NCBI GenBank assembly: GCA_046160865.1 | Contig: JBJXHG010000091.1 | Span: forward strand, 1 to 42,571 | Source: JBJXHG01 sp046160865 | Lineage (GTDB): Bacteria; Planctomycetota; UBA1135; GCA-002686595 | Length of the DNA: 42,571 nt | Direction: 5' to 3' | Part shown: positions 16,086 through 24,746 of the stretch, in pieces | Numbering within the stretch: position 1 is the stretch's first letter | How the letters are laid out: the number at the start of each line of letters is the position of its first letter | Notes under the pieces: generated by a model | What the model saw: only the letters and a program-made list of their open reading frames with translations | The model's database searches: none | Told to the model about the DNA's origin: nothing | Translations under genes and position numbers: made by a program

Positions 16086-17138
16086 ATGTCTCGATCGTTC
16101 CTTCCCGCGGCGCTGCTCGCGTCCGCCGTCTGTTCGAGCACGCCCGCCCTCGCGCAGTACAACAACGATTGCCGCTCCCATAATCCGACGTTCGACCCGC
16201 CGCTGTACTCCGACGCCGAGTGCACGAACAGCGCCACGCTCATCTGCGGCGGCGACGGTGACGGCGCCGACAACCACGATCCGATTCAGAAGATTCCTGT
16301 CGGAAGTGGCTTTCTCTACGTCGGGTTCAGCACGAGGGTCGACACCAACGGCGTACGCGACGACAACGTGACCACGTGGGTGCTCGAGCTCGCGTGCGGC
16401 CAGAGCGCGGACGTCCTAATCTTCGGCACGGGGTACGGTTGCCACAATGCGCCGGAGTATACGGCTGGAGACGACGCTGCCCGGATCGACACGATCATTC
16501 GTGACGTCATCGGACTCACGGGAACCGTCAAGCTCGCGATCGTAGCGCCGCACTCGCACGCGGATCACATGAGCCCCGAGGTGTATCACTTGCTGACCGG
16601 ATCCTTCGGCTACACGTTCGACAAGATCTACGCGCACGCCGACGAGTTCGCGAACGTGAAGAACATCGCTGGCGTGGCGGGCTGCACGGGATCCTCGTTC
16701 ACCGCAGCCGAGAAGAGCGGGCCGACCAACATCTTCAAGTCGATCGGCCGGGCCAACGACAATTGCAACGCGGTCCAGCCGGGCAACGACTGCGAGACCG
16801 CGTGGAACTTCCACAGCACGGTGAAGCACTTCAACACCACGCTCGGCAGGACTTGGTTTCGCGGTCGCGATGGTCACACGCGCGGCGGAGTCGACATGGT
16901 CATCGACTACCTCGGGGTCGAAGCCACGCGCTACGTGATCTACGGTTCGGCGACCCCGTGCGAGGTCGTCGACAACAACTGCTTCAACGACAACAGCTAC
17001 GTGCCTGCGCTGAGGATGACGCCGGACTGCGTTGCACCTCGCGTTCTGACGGGCGTAGTGTGGAGAGTCGCCGCTCACGGCGACATCGCATTGATCATGT
17101 TGCCGCATCCGAACCCTTGCCCAGTTCCTCCCCCGTGA
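16086..17138 (+). CDS. Secreted metallo-beta-lactamase-fold protein
   Basis: The 350-residue product begins with a signal peptide (MSRSFLPAALLASAVCSSTPALA, predicted cleavage after residue 23). The MBL metal motif HSHADH is at 156-161 (APHSHADHMSPEVYHLL). The upstream beta-strand region DVLIFGTGYG takes the place of the usual 'DtG' hairpin. A later His in STVKHFN and the Asp in GGVDMVIDY are candidate further ligands. The insertions are cysteine-rich (for example CHNAPEY, GCTGSS, NDNCNA, NDCETAW), fitting disulfides in an exported protein. It is an MBL-fold hydrolase of unknown substrate and is not close to classical beta-lactamases. Its last 44 bp overlap, on the opposite strand, the end of a degraded surface-protein gene. 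Confidence 0.75.
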   Translation: MSRSFLPAALLASAVCSSTPALAQYNNDCRSHNPTFDPPLYSDAECTNSATLICGGDGDGADNHDPIQKIPVGSGFLYVGFSTRVDTNGVRDDNVTTWVLELACGQSADVLIFGTGYGCHNAPEYTAGDDAARIDTIIRDVIGLTGTVKLAIVAPHSHADHMSPEVYHLLTGSFGYTFDKIYAHADEFANVKNIAGVAGCTGSSFTAAEKSGPTNIFKSIGRANDNCNAVQPGNDCETAWNFHSTVKHFNTTLGRTWFRGRDGHTRGGVDMVIDYLGVEATRYVIYGSATPCEVVDNNCFNDNSYVPALRMTPDCVAPRVLTGVVWRVAAHGDIALIMLPHPNPCPVPPP

Positions 17139-17452
17139 TCGCTGTCGTCGGCGGCTGACGAGGTCCGCCCGCGTCGGGCCACGCCAACTCGACGTGCGTC
17201 GCTTCACCGCGGCGCACGTCGACCTCGCACACCTCGATCGTGAGCGAAACCGCGAACTCGATCCGGCTCGCAAGCACGAGCGCGTACTCGCCCGGCTCGG
17301 CGATTTCGATCGAGGCGCAGCCGTCGGCATTGAAGCGGCCCGCCGGGCGTCAGCCGTTCGAGGCGGACGTCACCGTCTCGCCCGACGCACACCGTGCGCG
17401 GCTGTTCGACGATGCCGCGCGACGCGAAGCGTTGGGTCCGTGCGCCCGCGCG
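17095..17452 (-). pseudogene. Frameshifted remnant of a carboxypeptidase-regulatory-like surface protein
   Basis: Two minus-strand frames together read as one protein tail. The frame from 17452 reads GIVEQPRTVCVGRDGDVRLE and then RLTPGG. The second frame, from about 17349 to the TGA at 17095, reads AGRFNADGCASIEIAEPGEY and continues for about 65 residues. Both use the high-GC3 codons of real genes here. The join needs a single frameshift between about 17338 and 17349, and an in-frame TAA at 17453-17455 closes the upstream side. The 'ADG...PGEY' pattern resembles the regulatory-like domains of the protein at 2106-4046. No start codon or N-terminus remains. It is either a decayed gene or a sequencing error in a short one. 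Confidence 0.5.
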
Positions 17453-17453
17453 T

Positions 17454-17459
17454 TAGCAT
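17454..17459 (+). promoter_or_regulatory. Putative -10 box (TAGCAT) of the PVC-dehydrogenase gene
   Basis: TAGCAT is followed by 7 nt and the GTG start at 17467, with no Shine-Dalgarno between. It is weaker than the TATACT boxes. It supports the GTG at 17467 as the start. Confidence 0.35.
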
Positions 17460-17466
17460 TCCGCGC

Positions 17467-20400
17467 GTGAAATCACTCTCCCCCGTCGTCGTTCTCGCGG
17501 TCTGTGCGTGCGCCGCCGAGCCCACGCCGTCGCGTTCTCCGGCTGCCGACCGTCCGAACGACGCGGCTTCCGATCCCGCCGATATCACCGCGCAGTTCGA
17601 GATCGACGCCGCGCTCGAAGTGCGTCTGTGGGCCGAGTCGCCCGCGCTCTTCAATCCAACGGCGATCGACGTCGACGCGCGCGGACGCGTATGGGTCGTC
17701 GAGGGCGTCAACTACCGCAAGTGGGACGGGCGCAATCCGGGACTCGAGCACGAGAGCGGCGATCGCGTCGTGATCCTCGAGGACACGGACGGCGACGGCG
17801 CGTGCGACTCGTCGAAGGTGTTCGTGCAGGACAAAGATCTCGTCTCGCCGCTCGGCATCTGCGTCGCGGGCAACAAGGTGTACGTGTCGTGCTCACCCGC
17901 GATCTACTTGTACGAGGACACGGACGGAGACGACGTGTCGGACAAGCGCGAGGTCTTCCTCGAAGGCTTCGGGGGACACGACCACGACCACGGCGTGCAC
18001 TCGCTCGTGATCGGACCCGATGGACGCTTCTACACCGCGCTCGGCAATGCCGGCCCGCACATCGTCGAGTCGAAAGGCTTCACGTTGCGCGCGGGCAGCT
18101 TGTACACCGGCGGCGGCGAGCACGACGCCGACAACCGCCCGGGTCTCGTGAGCAGCGACGGGCGCGTATGGACCGGCGGGTTAGTCCTGCGTGTCGAGCT
18201 CGACGGCACGCGCATGGAAGTGCTCGCACACAACTTCCGCAATCCCTACGAGGTCGCGCTCGACTCGTTCGGGAACATGTTCACCGCCGACAACGACGAC
18301 GACGGAAACGCCGCGTGTCGCACGACGTGGGTGATGGAAGGCGGCAACTACGGCTACTGCTCCGCGGACGGAACGCGCACGTGGCACGCGGATCGGCGGC
18401 CCGGCCAGAGCGCGGTGGCGGCGCACTGGCACCAGGAGGATCCCGGCGTCGCGCCGGCCGGCACGATCAACGGCGCGGGCGCGCCGACCGGCGTCGTCGT
18501 GTACGAAGGCGCGCTCTTGCCGGAGAAGTTCCGCGGCGCCGTGCTCAACGCCGACGCGGGAGCGAGCGTCGTGTACGCCCACCATCCGCGCGCGCAAGGC
18601 GCGGGCCTCGCCCTCGACAAGGACGACTTGCTGCGCGCGAGCGCGAACGCACCGCGCGCGCACCTCTTTCGCCCGAGCGACGTCGCCGTCGGCACCGATG
18701 GTGCCGTGTTCGTCGCCGATTGGCACGATCCCGTCGTCGGCGGACACCGCATGGACGACGAAGAGGGCTACGGCCGCATCCTGCGCATCGCGCCGAAAGG
18801 CCATCGCGGCAAGGCGCCGTCGTTCGATCTCGCGACGCCGAGCGGACAAGTCGCCGCGCTCGCGTGTCCGGCGACGAACGTGCGCGGGTTCGCGGCGCAC
18901 TTGCTGCGCGCGGGTCCGTACAACCCGCCGAGTGAGCTGTCGAACGTGTGGCGCTCGAGCACAGACCGCCTCGCGAAAGCGCGCGCGCTGTGGGTGCTCG
19001 CGGCACACGCGCGTGCCGCGTCGAACGCGCTTTGGCGCGAAGTCGCAGACGAGACGGACGTCGACCTCGCGATCACCGCGTTGCGCGCCGCGAGTTCGAT
19101 CTGGTCGCCGGGGCGAGCCGCCGTGCAACATCGTGCTTCGCCCCGCTGGCGTCTGGAAGCGCGCCTCGCCGGCGTGTCGCTCCACGGGACGAGCGACGAA
19201 GCGCTGATGGCGGACTTGGCGGACGACTACACGGATCCTTGGTTGCTCGAGAGCGCCGGGATCCTGAACGATCGCGACGCTACGCCGTCGCGGCGATCGC
19301 CGACACACGACCCGCTCGCATGGACGCCGTCGCAAGCCGCGCTCGTATGGCGACTCCGTCCGTCGACCGCCGTCAGCGCGCTGCGCACGCGCGCGTTCGC
19401 GACCTCGCTCACGCACGAAGCGCGACGCCGCGCGGTCGACGCGCTCGCGTTCACGAACCACCGCGACGCCGGCGAAGCGATGCTCGACATCGCGCAGCGC
19501 GGACCCGACGACGTGCGCGAGCTCGCGACGTGGTGGATCGAACACCGCGACACGAACGAGTGGCGCGACTGGCATCTCGCCGAAGCGCTCGGACCGCGCG
19601 GGCGCGCGGCGGCGGAAGAGCGCTGGTCGAGCGGCGTGATCACGAAAGGCAGCCTGCCCGTCGACGTCGACATCACGGGCGCGAAGACGATCTGGCTCGT
19701 CGTCAACGACGGGCCGGACGAGAACGGCCACGACTGGGCCGATTGGATCGCGCCGAAGCTCCATGGTCCGAACGGCGAGGTCGCGCTCGCGACGACGAAG
19801 TGGCGCAGCGCCGAAGCCGGCTGGGGCACGGTGAATGCCGGCAAGAACTGCAACGGCGGTCCGCTCGTGATCGACGGGGTCACGTACACGGACGGCATCG
19901 GCACGCACGCGGACTCCGAGATCGTGTTCGACGTTCCGGCGGGCTACACGCGCTTCACCGCGACCGTTGGTGTCGACGACGGTGGATCGAAGCAACGCGG
20001 CGCGGAACCCGACGTCGAGTTCGAGGTCTATGTCGACGCGCCGCCGGATCCGAGCGTGTGGCGCGTCGCGTTCGCGGTGCTCGCGGACGCGAATGCGAGC
20101 GCCACGGCGATCGACGACGCGCTCGCGAAGGTCGTGCGCACGCGCGAGGGCGCGCTGTGGCTCGTCGACGGTTCGCGGCCGTCCGCGCTCTCCCCTCTCG
20201 CACGCGAAGCGGCGTCGAAGACGCTCGCCGAGCACACCGACCTCGCCGTGCGCGCGCTCGCCGCGCAGGCATTGCCGCCAACGAACCCACGCTCGAAGCC
20301 GTCGATCGACAACGTCCTCGTCACGCAGGGCGCCGCAGCGCGCGGACAAGAGATCTTCTTCGGCACGCGCGGTGGCTGCTCGGCGTGTCACGCGTTCGCC

Positions 20401-21339
20401 GGACGCGGCAGCGCGATCGGCCCCGACATGACGGAGATCCGCACGAAGTACGGCGCGCGCGAGATCGCCGAAGCGATCCTCTTCCCGAGCCGCGCGATCG
20501 CGGTCGGCTACGAGACGTGGTCGTTCGAGACGGACGACGGCGTCATCTACAACGGCTTCCTCGACGCGGTCGACGAGAACGTGATCGTGCGCGACACGGC
20601 CGGTCGGCGACACGTGCTCGCAGCGAACGAGATCGTGGCGCACACGAAGCAGACCGTGTCGGTGATGCCGGACGACGTGTCGCTCGGTCTCGGCGCGCAA
20701 GAGATCGCGGACGTCGTCGCGTTCGTCCGAACGGATCCGAAGCGTGAAGGAAAGCGACTGGCGCCGCGCGCGCTGTTCGACGGCCAGTCGCTCGACGGTT
20801 GGGTGCCGTTCCTCTCCGACACGAACGCACGTCCGGAAGACACGTGGTCCGTCGCGGACGGCGTGCTCACGTGCACGGGAACTCCAGTCGGCTATCTGCG
20901 CACGCGCGAAGACTTCACGAACTTCGAGCTGAGGCTCGAGTGGCGCTTCCCTCCCGGCGCGCCGCCCGGCAACTCGGGCGTGCTCTTGCGCGTGCAAGAG
21001 CCGGACGAAGTGTGGCCGAAGAGCATCGAAGCGCAGCTCCACCACCGCAATGCCGGCGACATCTGGAACATCGGCGAGTTCCCGGCGCTCGTCGATCCCG
21101 ATCGCACCGAAGGACGGCGCACGGTGAAGCTCGCACCGTGCAACGAGAAGCCGCTCGGCGAATGGAACCGCTACCGGATCACGCTCGACGGCGGCGAGCT
21201 CACGCTCGAAGTGAACGGCGAGGTGCAGAATCGCGCGTCGTGGTGCGCCGAGATGCCGGGCAAGATCGCGCTGCAGTCGGAGGGCGCGGCGATCGAGTTC
21301 CGCAAGATCGTGATCACGCCCATCGAGCGCGCGCCATGA
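17467..21339 (+). CDS. PVC-type heme-binding dehydrogenase fused to NPCBM, cytochrome c and DUF1080 domains
   Basis: The start is the GTG at 17467, opening a short lipoprotein-like signal (KSLSPVVVLAVCACA); the frame is open upstream without coding character. The product has 1290 residues. Residues about 40-440 form a membrane-bound-dehydrogenase/NHL-type propeller (ITAQFEIDAALEVRLWAESP, GGNYGYCSADG). Residues about 440-735 are an alpha-helical HEAT-like region. An NPCBM/NEW2-like carbohydrate-binding domain lies at about 739-858 (DGIGTHADSE). A c-type heme site, CSACH, is at 971-975. A DUF1080 concanavalin-like domain spans about 1101-1285 (LFDGQSLDGWVP, NSGVLLR). Known relatives are planctomycete secreted proteins thought to act on polysaccharides. 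Having all four modules in one chain links redox chemistry, glycan binding and glycan hydrolysis; the activity is inferred. Confidence 0.88.
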   Translation: MKSLSPVVVLAVCACAAEPTPSRSPAADRPNDAASDPADITAQFEIDAALEVRLWAESPALFNPTAIDVDARGRVWVVEGVNYRKWDGRNPGLEHESGDRVVILEDTDGDGACDSSKVFVQDKDLVSPLGICVAGNKVYVSCSPAIYLYEDTDGDDVSDKREVFLEGFGGHDHDHGVHSLVIGPDGRFYTALGNAGPHIVESKGFTLRAGSLYTGGGEHDADNRPGLVSSDGRVWTGGLVLRVELDGTRMEVLAHNFRNPYEVALDSFGNMFTADNDDDGNAACRTTWVMEGGNYGYCSADGTRTWHADRRPGQSAVAAHWHQEDPGVAPAGTINGAGAPTGVVVYEGALLPEKFRGAVLNADAGASVVYAHHPRAQGAGLALDKDDLLRASANAPRAHLFRPSDVAVGTDGAVFVADWHDPVVGGHRMDDEEGYGRILRIAPKGHRGKAPSFDLATPSGQVAALACPATNVRGFAAHLLRAGPYNPPSELSNVWRSSTDRLAKARALWVLAAHARAASNALWREVADETDVDLAITALRAASSIWSPGRAAVQHRASPRWRLEARLAGVSLHGTSDEALMADLADDYTDPWLLESAGILNDRDATPSRRSPTHDPLAWTPSQAALVWRLRPSTAVSALRTRAFATSLTHEARRRAVDALAFTNHRDAGEAMLDIAQRGPDDVRELATWWIEHRDTNEWRDWHLAEALGPRGRAAAEERWSSGVITKGSLPVDVDITGAKTIWLVVNDGPDENGHDWADWIAPKLHGPNGEVALATTKWRSAEAGWGTVNAGKNCNGGPLVIDGVTYTDGIGTHADSEIVFDVPAGYTRFTATVGVDDGGSKQRGAEPDVEFEVYVDAPPDPSVWRVAFAVLADANASATAIDDALAKVVRTREGALWLVDGSRPSALSPLAREAASKTLAEHTDLAVRALAAQALPPTNPRSKPSIDNVLVTQGAAARGQEIFFGTRGGCSACHAFAGRGSAIGPDMTEIRTKYGAREIAEAILFPSRAIAVGYETWSFETDDGVIYNGFLDAVDENVIVRDTAGRRHVLAANEIVAHTKQTVSVMPDDVSLGLGAQEIADVVAFVRTDPKREGKRLAPRALFDGQSLDGWVPFLSDTNARPEDTWSVADGVLTCTGTPVGYLRTREDFTNFELRLEWRFPPGAPPGNSGVLLRVQEPDEVWPKSIEAQLHHRNAGDIWNIGEFPALVDPDRTEGRRTVKLAPCNEKPLGEWNRYRITLDGGELTLEVNGEVQNRASWCAEMPGKIALQSEGAAIEFRKIVITPIERAP

Positions 21340-21641
21340 GCTGGCTCGACGACCCCGCGCTTCCCGTGATCGCTGCCGCGTATTACGGCGCGACCAGCAT
21401 CGCGACGTTCTGCGTGTTCGCGTGGGACAAGGCGTGCGCGAAGCGCGGCCAGCGGCGCGTTCCCGAGGCGACGTTGCACTCGCTCGAGCTCTTCGGCGGC
21501 TGGCCGGGAGCGCTGCTCGCGATGCGCGTGCTGCGACACAAGTCGGCGAAGACGAGCTTCCGCGCGGTCACGTGGTTCAACGTCATGCTGCACGTCGCGG
21601 GTTGGGGCGTGTACGCGTGGTGGCGGATGTCGAAGCCGTAG
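21336..21641 (+). CDS. DUF1294 family membrane protein
   Basis: The 101-residue product starts at an ATG that overlaps the TGA of the PVC-dehydrogenase gene (ATGA), so translation is probably coupled. It shows the DUF1294 pattern: FCVFAWDKACAKRGQRRVPEA, then LHSLELFGGWPGALLAMRVLRHKSAKTSF, then a final helix (NVMLHVAGWGVYAWW). Three hydrophobic segments are visible. The family's function is unknown. The coupling suggests a role with, or at least co-expression with, the extracellular dehydrogenase, but DUF1294 genes occur in many contexts. Confidence 0.85.
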   Translation: MSWLDDPALPVIAAAYYGATSIATFCVFAWDKACAKRGQRRVPEATLHSLELFGGWPGALLAMRVLRHKSAKTSFRAVTWFNVMLHVAGWGVYAWWRMSKP

Positions 21642-21832
21642 CGAGCGCTCGCGACGGCCGCCGCGAGCGTGTGCGCATCGGCCGCGAGCCTCTGATGGCG
21701 CCGCTCGCGTACCCGTTTGTCGCGGTAGCGATCCGTGGGGCGCGGGACGCGGCGCCCGAGACGCGCGCTCACTTTCCACTCGCCGGCGCCAAATGTTCGA
21801 ACCGAGTTCGTGCTCCCGCTCGTAACGTCGGC
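21642..21832. other. Intergenic region before the VCBS protein gene
   Basis: No gene is seen. A 12-bp perfect palindrome (GCGAGCGCTCGC, 21641-21652) overlaps the last base of the DUF1294 stop codon. A TAACGT box at 21823-21828 lies 4 nt before the ATG at 21833 and may be a -10 element of a leaderless or near-leaderless transcript. Confidence 0.35.
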
Positions 21833-24034
21833 ATGCTCAACCTCCGTCGACTTCGCCATCGTTCCGGTTTCCTGTTCCTCGTACTCGGAGGCGCCGTCTC
21901 GCTCGCCGCGACGTTCCCGCCGCAGTCCTCGCAGGGCATCGGCGCACACGTGCCCGTGCGGCCGATCTCGAAGCCAACGTGCCCCGAGCCGAGCTTCCCG
22001 GTGATGACGTACCCGACCGGACGAGCGCCGGAGCATGCGGCGAGCGGTGACTTCGACGGCGACGGGGACATCGACGTCGTCACTGCGAACTATGCAGCGG
22101 ACAGCGTGTCCGTGTTGCTCAACGACGGCCGCGGCTCGTTCGCACCGCGCGTCGACTACGCGACCGGCGTCGATCCGTACTCGGTTGCGGTCGGCGATCT
22201 CGATGGGGACGACGACGTGGATCTCGTCGTCGCGAACCTAGGGTCGAACGGCGTCTCCGTGCTGCGTAACGCGGGCGACGGCACGTTCGCGCCGCAAGAG
22301 ACGTACGACGTTGGCCCGTGGACGTTGAGCGTCGCGATCGGCGATCTCGACGACGACCGCGATTTGGATCTCGCCGTTGCGTGCGGAGGCGCGGACAGCG
22401 TGCTCGTGTTCTGGAACGACGGCGGCGGGCACTTCGGCACCGCGACGGTGCTGCCAACGGGAGTCAACCCGCGCGACGTCGTCCTTGTCGATCTCGACGG
22501 CGACGGCGATCAGGACATCGCCGCCGTGAATCAGGACGTCCACAGCGTCTCGATGATCCGCAACGAAGGATCGGGAGCGTTCGCCTCGCACGAGACTTAC
22601 GCGACGGGCACGTGGCCGCGCACGGTCCTGTCCAGCGATGTTGACGGCGACCACGATGTGGATCTCGTCGTGGTCGCGCAGGGATCGCAAGCCCTCGGCG
22701 TGCTGCGCAACGAAGGCGACGGAACGTTCGCTCCGCTCGCAGCGCAGGCGACCGTGTCGCCGCACCTGACTGCGATCGCGGACATCGACGGCGACGGGGA
22801 CGAGGACCTGGCGTACACAGTGGTGACCACGGTACGACTTCTCGTGAACGACGGAACGGGCACGTTCCAGACGAGCTTCGCCTACGGCGCGGCGTCAGCT
22901 ACGTTCGTCTTGCTGGAAGATCTCGACGGAGACGGCGACCCGGACATGTGCGTTGGAAACGCCGCAGCCGATTCGCTTGCCGTGCTCTCGAACCGAGGCG
23001 CGGGCGCATTCACCGGCGTCGTGTCGTACCGCACCGGCAACCAGCCCGTCGCGTCGGCGCTCGTTGACCTCGACGGCGACCTGGACCTCGACGCGGTCGT
23101 CGCGAACTCGGACACGGGCGACGTGTCGGTGCTCGCGAACCTCGGCAACGCGACGTTCGCTCCGGAAACGCGCTACGCTGCCGGCGATCAGCCGTGCGCC
23201 GTCGCGCTCGCGGACCTGAACGGCGACACAGATCAGGACCTCGTCGTCGCGCACCCGTCGGACGGAGTCTTCGTCTACTCGAACCCGGGCAACGGCACGT
23301 TCGCGACGCCCGTCGTGTACGCAACCGCCGCGCACGCGCTCGCGGTCGGCGACCTGAACGGCGATGCGCGCGCCGACGTCGTCGCGGTGGACGCGCCCGC
23401 GAACCGTGTCGCCGTCCTGCTCAACGCAGGCGACGGCACGTTTGGCACGCCCGTGTTCTCCGGCGTCGGAACGAATCCGGTCGGGATCACGATGGCGGAC
23501 CTCGACGGCGACGGCGACGCGGACGTGGCGGTCGCGAACCGGCTCTCGCACGACGTGTCGGTCCTACGCAACGCCGGGAACGGCACGTTCGCCCCGCACG
23601 TCGTGTATCCAGCGGGACTCTTCCCGCATTCGATCGCAGCCGGCGACCTCGACGGCGACGCGCGCGCGGATCTCGTCGTCGGCGCCCAGTCGCTCGACGG
23701 CACTTCGGACGCATTGCTCCTGCTGCACAACACGGGAGCTGGCGCGTTCGCCGCTCCGCTCGTGCTCGACGACGACGCGTTCGTGATCGCCATGACGTTG
23801 AGCGACCTCGACGGCGACCGCGACTTGGACCTGCTCTACGCGCAGGAGTCATCGGAGATCGTCTGGCTACGGAACGACGGCCGAGGAGTACCCGTGTACG
23901 CAGGGCAGTTCTTCGGCGGGCGAGACATCCGCTCGATCACGCCCGGCGATCTCGACGGCGACGGCGACCTCGACTTCGTCGTGGCGGACTTCGCGTCGAA
24001 TCGACTCGACGTGTTGCCGAACGTTTGCCGGTGA
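21833..24034 (+). CDS. Secreted VCBS/FG-GAP repeat protein (integrin-alpha-like beta-propeller)
   Basis: The start is the ATG at 21833, opening a signal peptide (RSGFLFLVLGGAVSLAA); the frame is open upstream without coding character. The 733-residue product contains 14 calcium-loop motifs of the DxDGDxDxD type, from DFDGDGDIDVV near residue 75 to DLDGDGDLDFV near the end. Each is followed by a VSVLxNxGxGTF strand. Fourteen repeats fit two seven-bladed propellers, or one elongated array. Such proteins bind ligands at the cell surface and need calcium. No enzymatic motif or sorting tail is seen, so it is probably secreted or surface-associated. Confidence 0.85.
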   Translation: MLNLRRLRHRSGFLFLVLGGAVSLAATFPPQSSQGIGAHVPVRPISKPTCPEPSFPVMTYPTGRAPEHAASGDFDGDGDIDVVTANYAADSVSVLLNDGRGSFAPRVDYATGVDPYSVAVGDLDGDDDVDLVVANLGSNGVSVLRNAGDGTFAPQETYDVGPWTLSVAIGDLDDDRDLDLAVACGGADSVLVFWNDGGGHFGTATVLPTGVNPRDVVLVDLDGDGDQDIAAVNQDVHSVSMIRNEGSGAFASHETYATGTWPRTVLSSDVDGDHDVDLVVVAQGSQALGVLRNEGDGTFAPLAAQATVSPHLTAIADIDGDGDEDLAYTVVTTVRLLVNDGTGTFQTSFAYGAASATFVLLEDLDGDGDPDMCVGNAAADSLAVLSNRGAGAFTGVVSYRTGNQPVASALVDLDGDLDLDAVVANSDTGDVSVLANLGNATFAPETRYAAGDQPCAVALADLNGDTDQDLVVAHPSDGVFVYSNPGNGTFATPVVYATAAHALAVGDLNGDARADVVAVDAPANRVAVLLNAGDGTFGTPVFSGVGTNPVGITMADLDGDGDADVAVANRLSHDVSVLRNAGNGTFAPHVVYPAGLFPHSIAAGDLDGDARADLVVGAQSLDGTSDALLLLHNTGAGAFAAPLVLDDDAFVIAMTLSDLDGDRDLDLLYAQESSEIVWLRNDGRGVPVYAGQFFGGRDIRSITPGDLDGDGDLDFVVADFASNRLDVLPNVCR

Positions 24035-24056
24035 GGCGCGCTCCGGCGTTCAGCGC

Positions 24057-24746
24057 TTAGTGAAACACCGACCACCTGACGATCGCCCACAACGCGATCA
24101 CCGCGTCCTTCGCGCCGATCTTCTTGCCTTCGCTGTAGTCGCGGCCGGAGTACGTGATCGGGACCTCGTACACGCGCGCGCGCAGCTTGGCGACTTTGGC
24201 CGCGAACTCGGGCTCGACGGCGAACGTGCGTGACTTGATGTCGATCTTGTCGGCGATCTCGCGCTTGAAAACCTTGTAGCAGGTCTCCATGTCGGACAAG
24301 TTCAGGTTGGTGAACATGTTCGACACGAGCGTGAGGAAGCGATTGCCGACGTAGTGCCAGAAGAGGTGCACGCGCGCGTACGGACCGCCGAGGAAGCGGC
24401 TGCCGAACACGACGTCGGCTTTGCCCTCGAGGATCGGCCGCAAGAGCACGCCGTAGTCGTTCGGGTCGTACTCGAGGTCCGCGTCCTGGATCAGAACGAT
24501 GTCGCCCGTGACTTGGCGGAAGCCGGTCGAGAGCGCGCCGCCCTTGCCCTTGTTCACGTCGTGGAAGAAGCAGCGCACGTTGGCGTGCTTCTGCGCGAGC
24601 TCCGTCATGATCGCGCGCGAGCGATCGCGCGAGCCGTCGTCGACGAGCACGATCTCCTTCTCCCACGGCGTCGCTTGCACGCGGCGCACGATCTCCTCGA
24701 GGGTCTTCTCCTCGTTGTAGACCGGCATGACGACGGAGAGCTTCAA
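24057..24746 (-). CDS. DPM1-like family 2 glycosyltransferase (polyprenyl-phosphate sugar synthase type)
   Basis: The 229-residue product starts at TTG, overlapping the TGA of the upstream gene (TTGA), so it is translationally coupled. The frame is open far upstream, but only this part codes on this register. Motifs are LSVVMPVYNEEKTLEEIV, IVLVDDGSRDRS, the DxD metal site in IQDADLEYDP, and GSRFLGG. The end has KIDIKSRTFAVEPEF and VYEVPITYSGRDYSEGKKI, typical of dolichol/undecaprenyl-phosphate mannosyl- or glucosyltransferases. No membrane helix is present. It likely makes a lipid-linked sugar used by the other enzymes of this operon or by the TMTC-like protein; this link is inferred. Confidence 0.88.
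   Translation of the reverse strand: MKLSVVMPVYNEEKTLEEIVRRVQATPWEKEIVLVDDGSRDRSRAIMTELAQKHANVRCFFHDVNKGKGGALSTGFRQVTGDIVLIQDADLEYDPNDYGVLLRPILEGKADVVFGSRFLGGPYARVHLFWHYVGNRFLTLVSNMFTNLNLSDMETCYKVFKREIADKIDIKSRTFAVEPEFAAKVAKLRARVYEVPITYSGRDYSEGKKIGAKDAVIALWAIVRWSVFH

Noticed and set aside
18181..21045. 954-codon minus-strand frame opposite the PVC dehydrogenase
   Set aside because: The plus strand has well-defined dehydrogenase, cytochrome and DUF1080 domains. The minus-strand product is low-complexity and has no recognisable motif.
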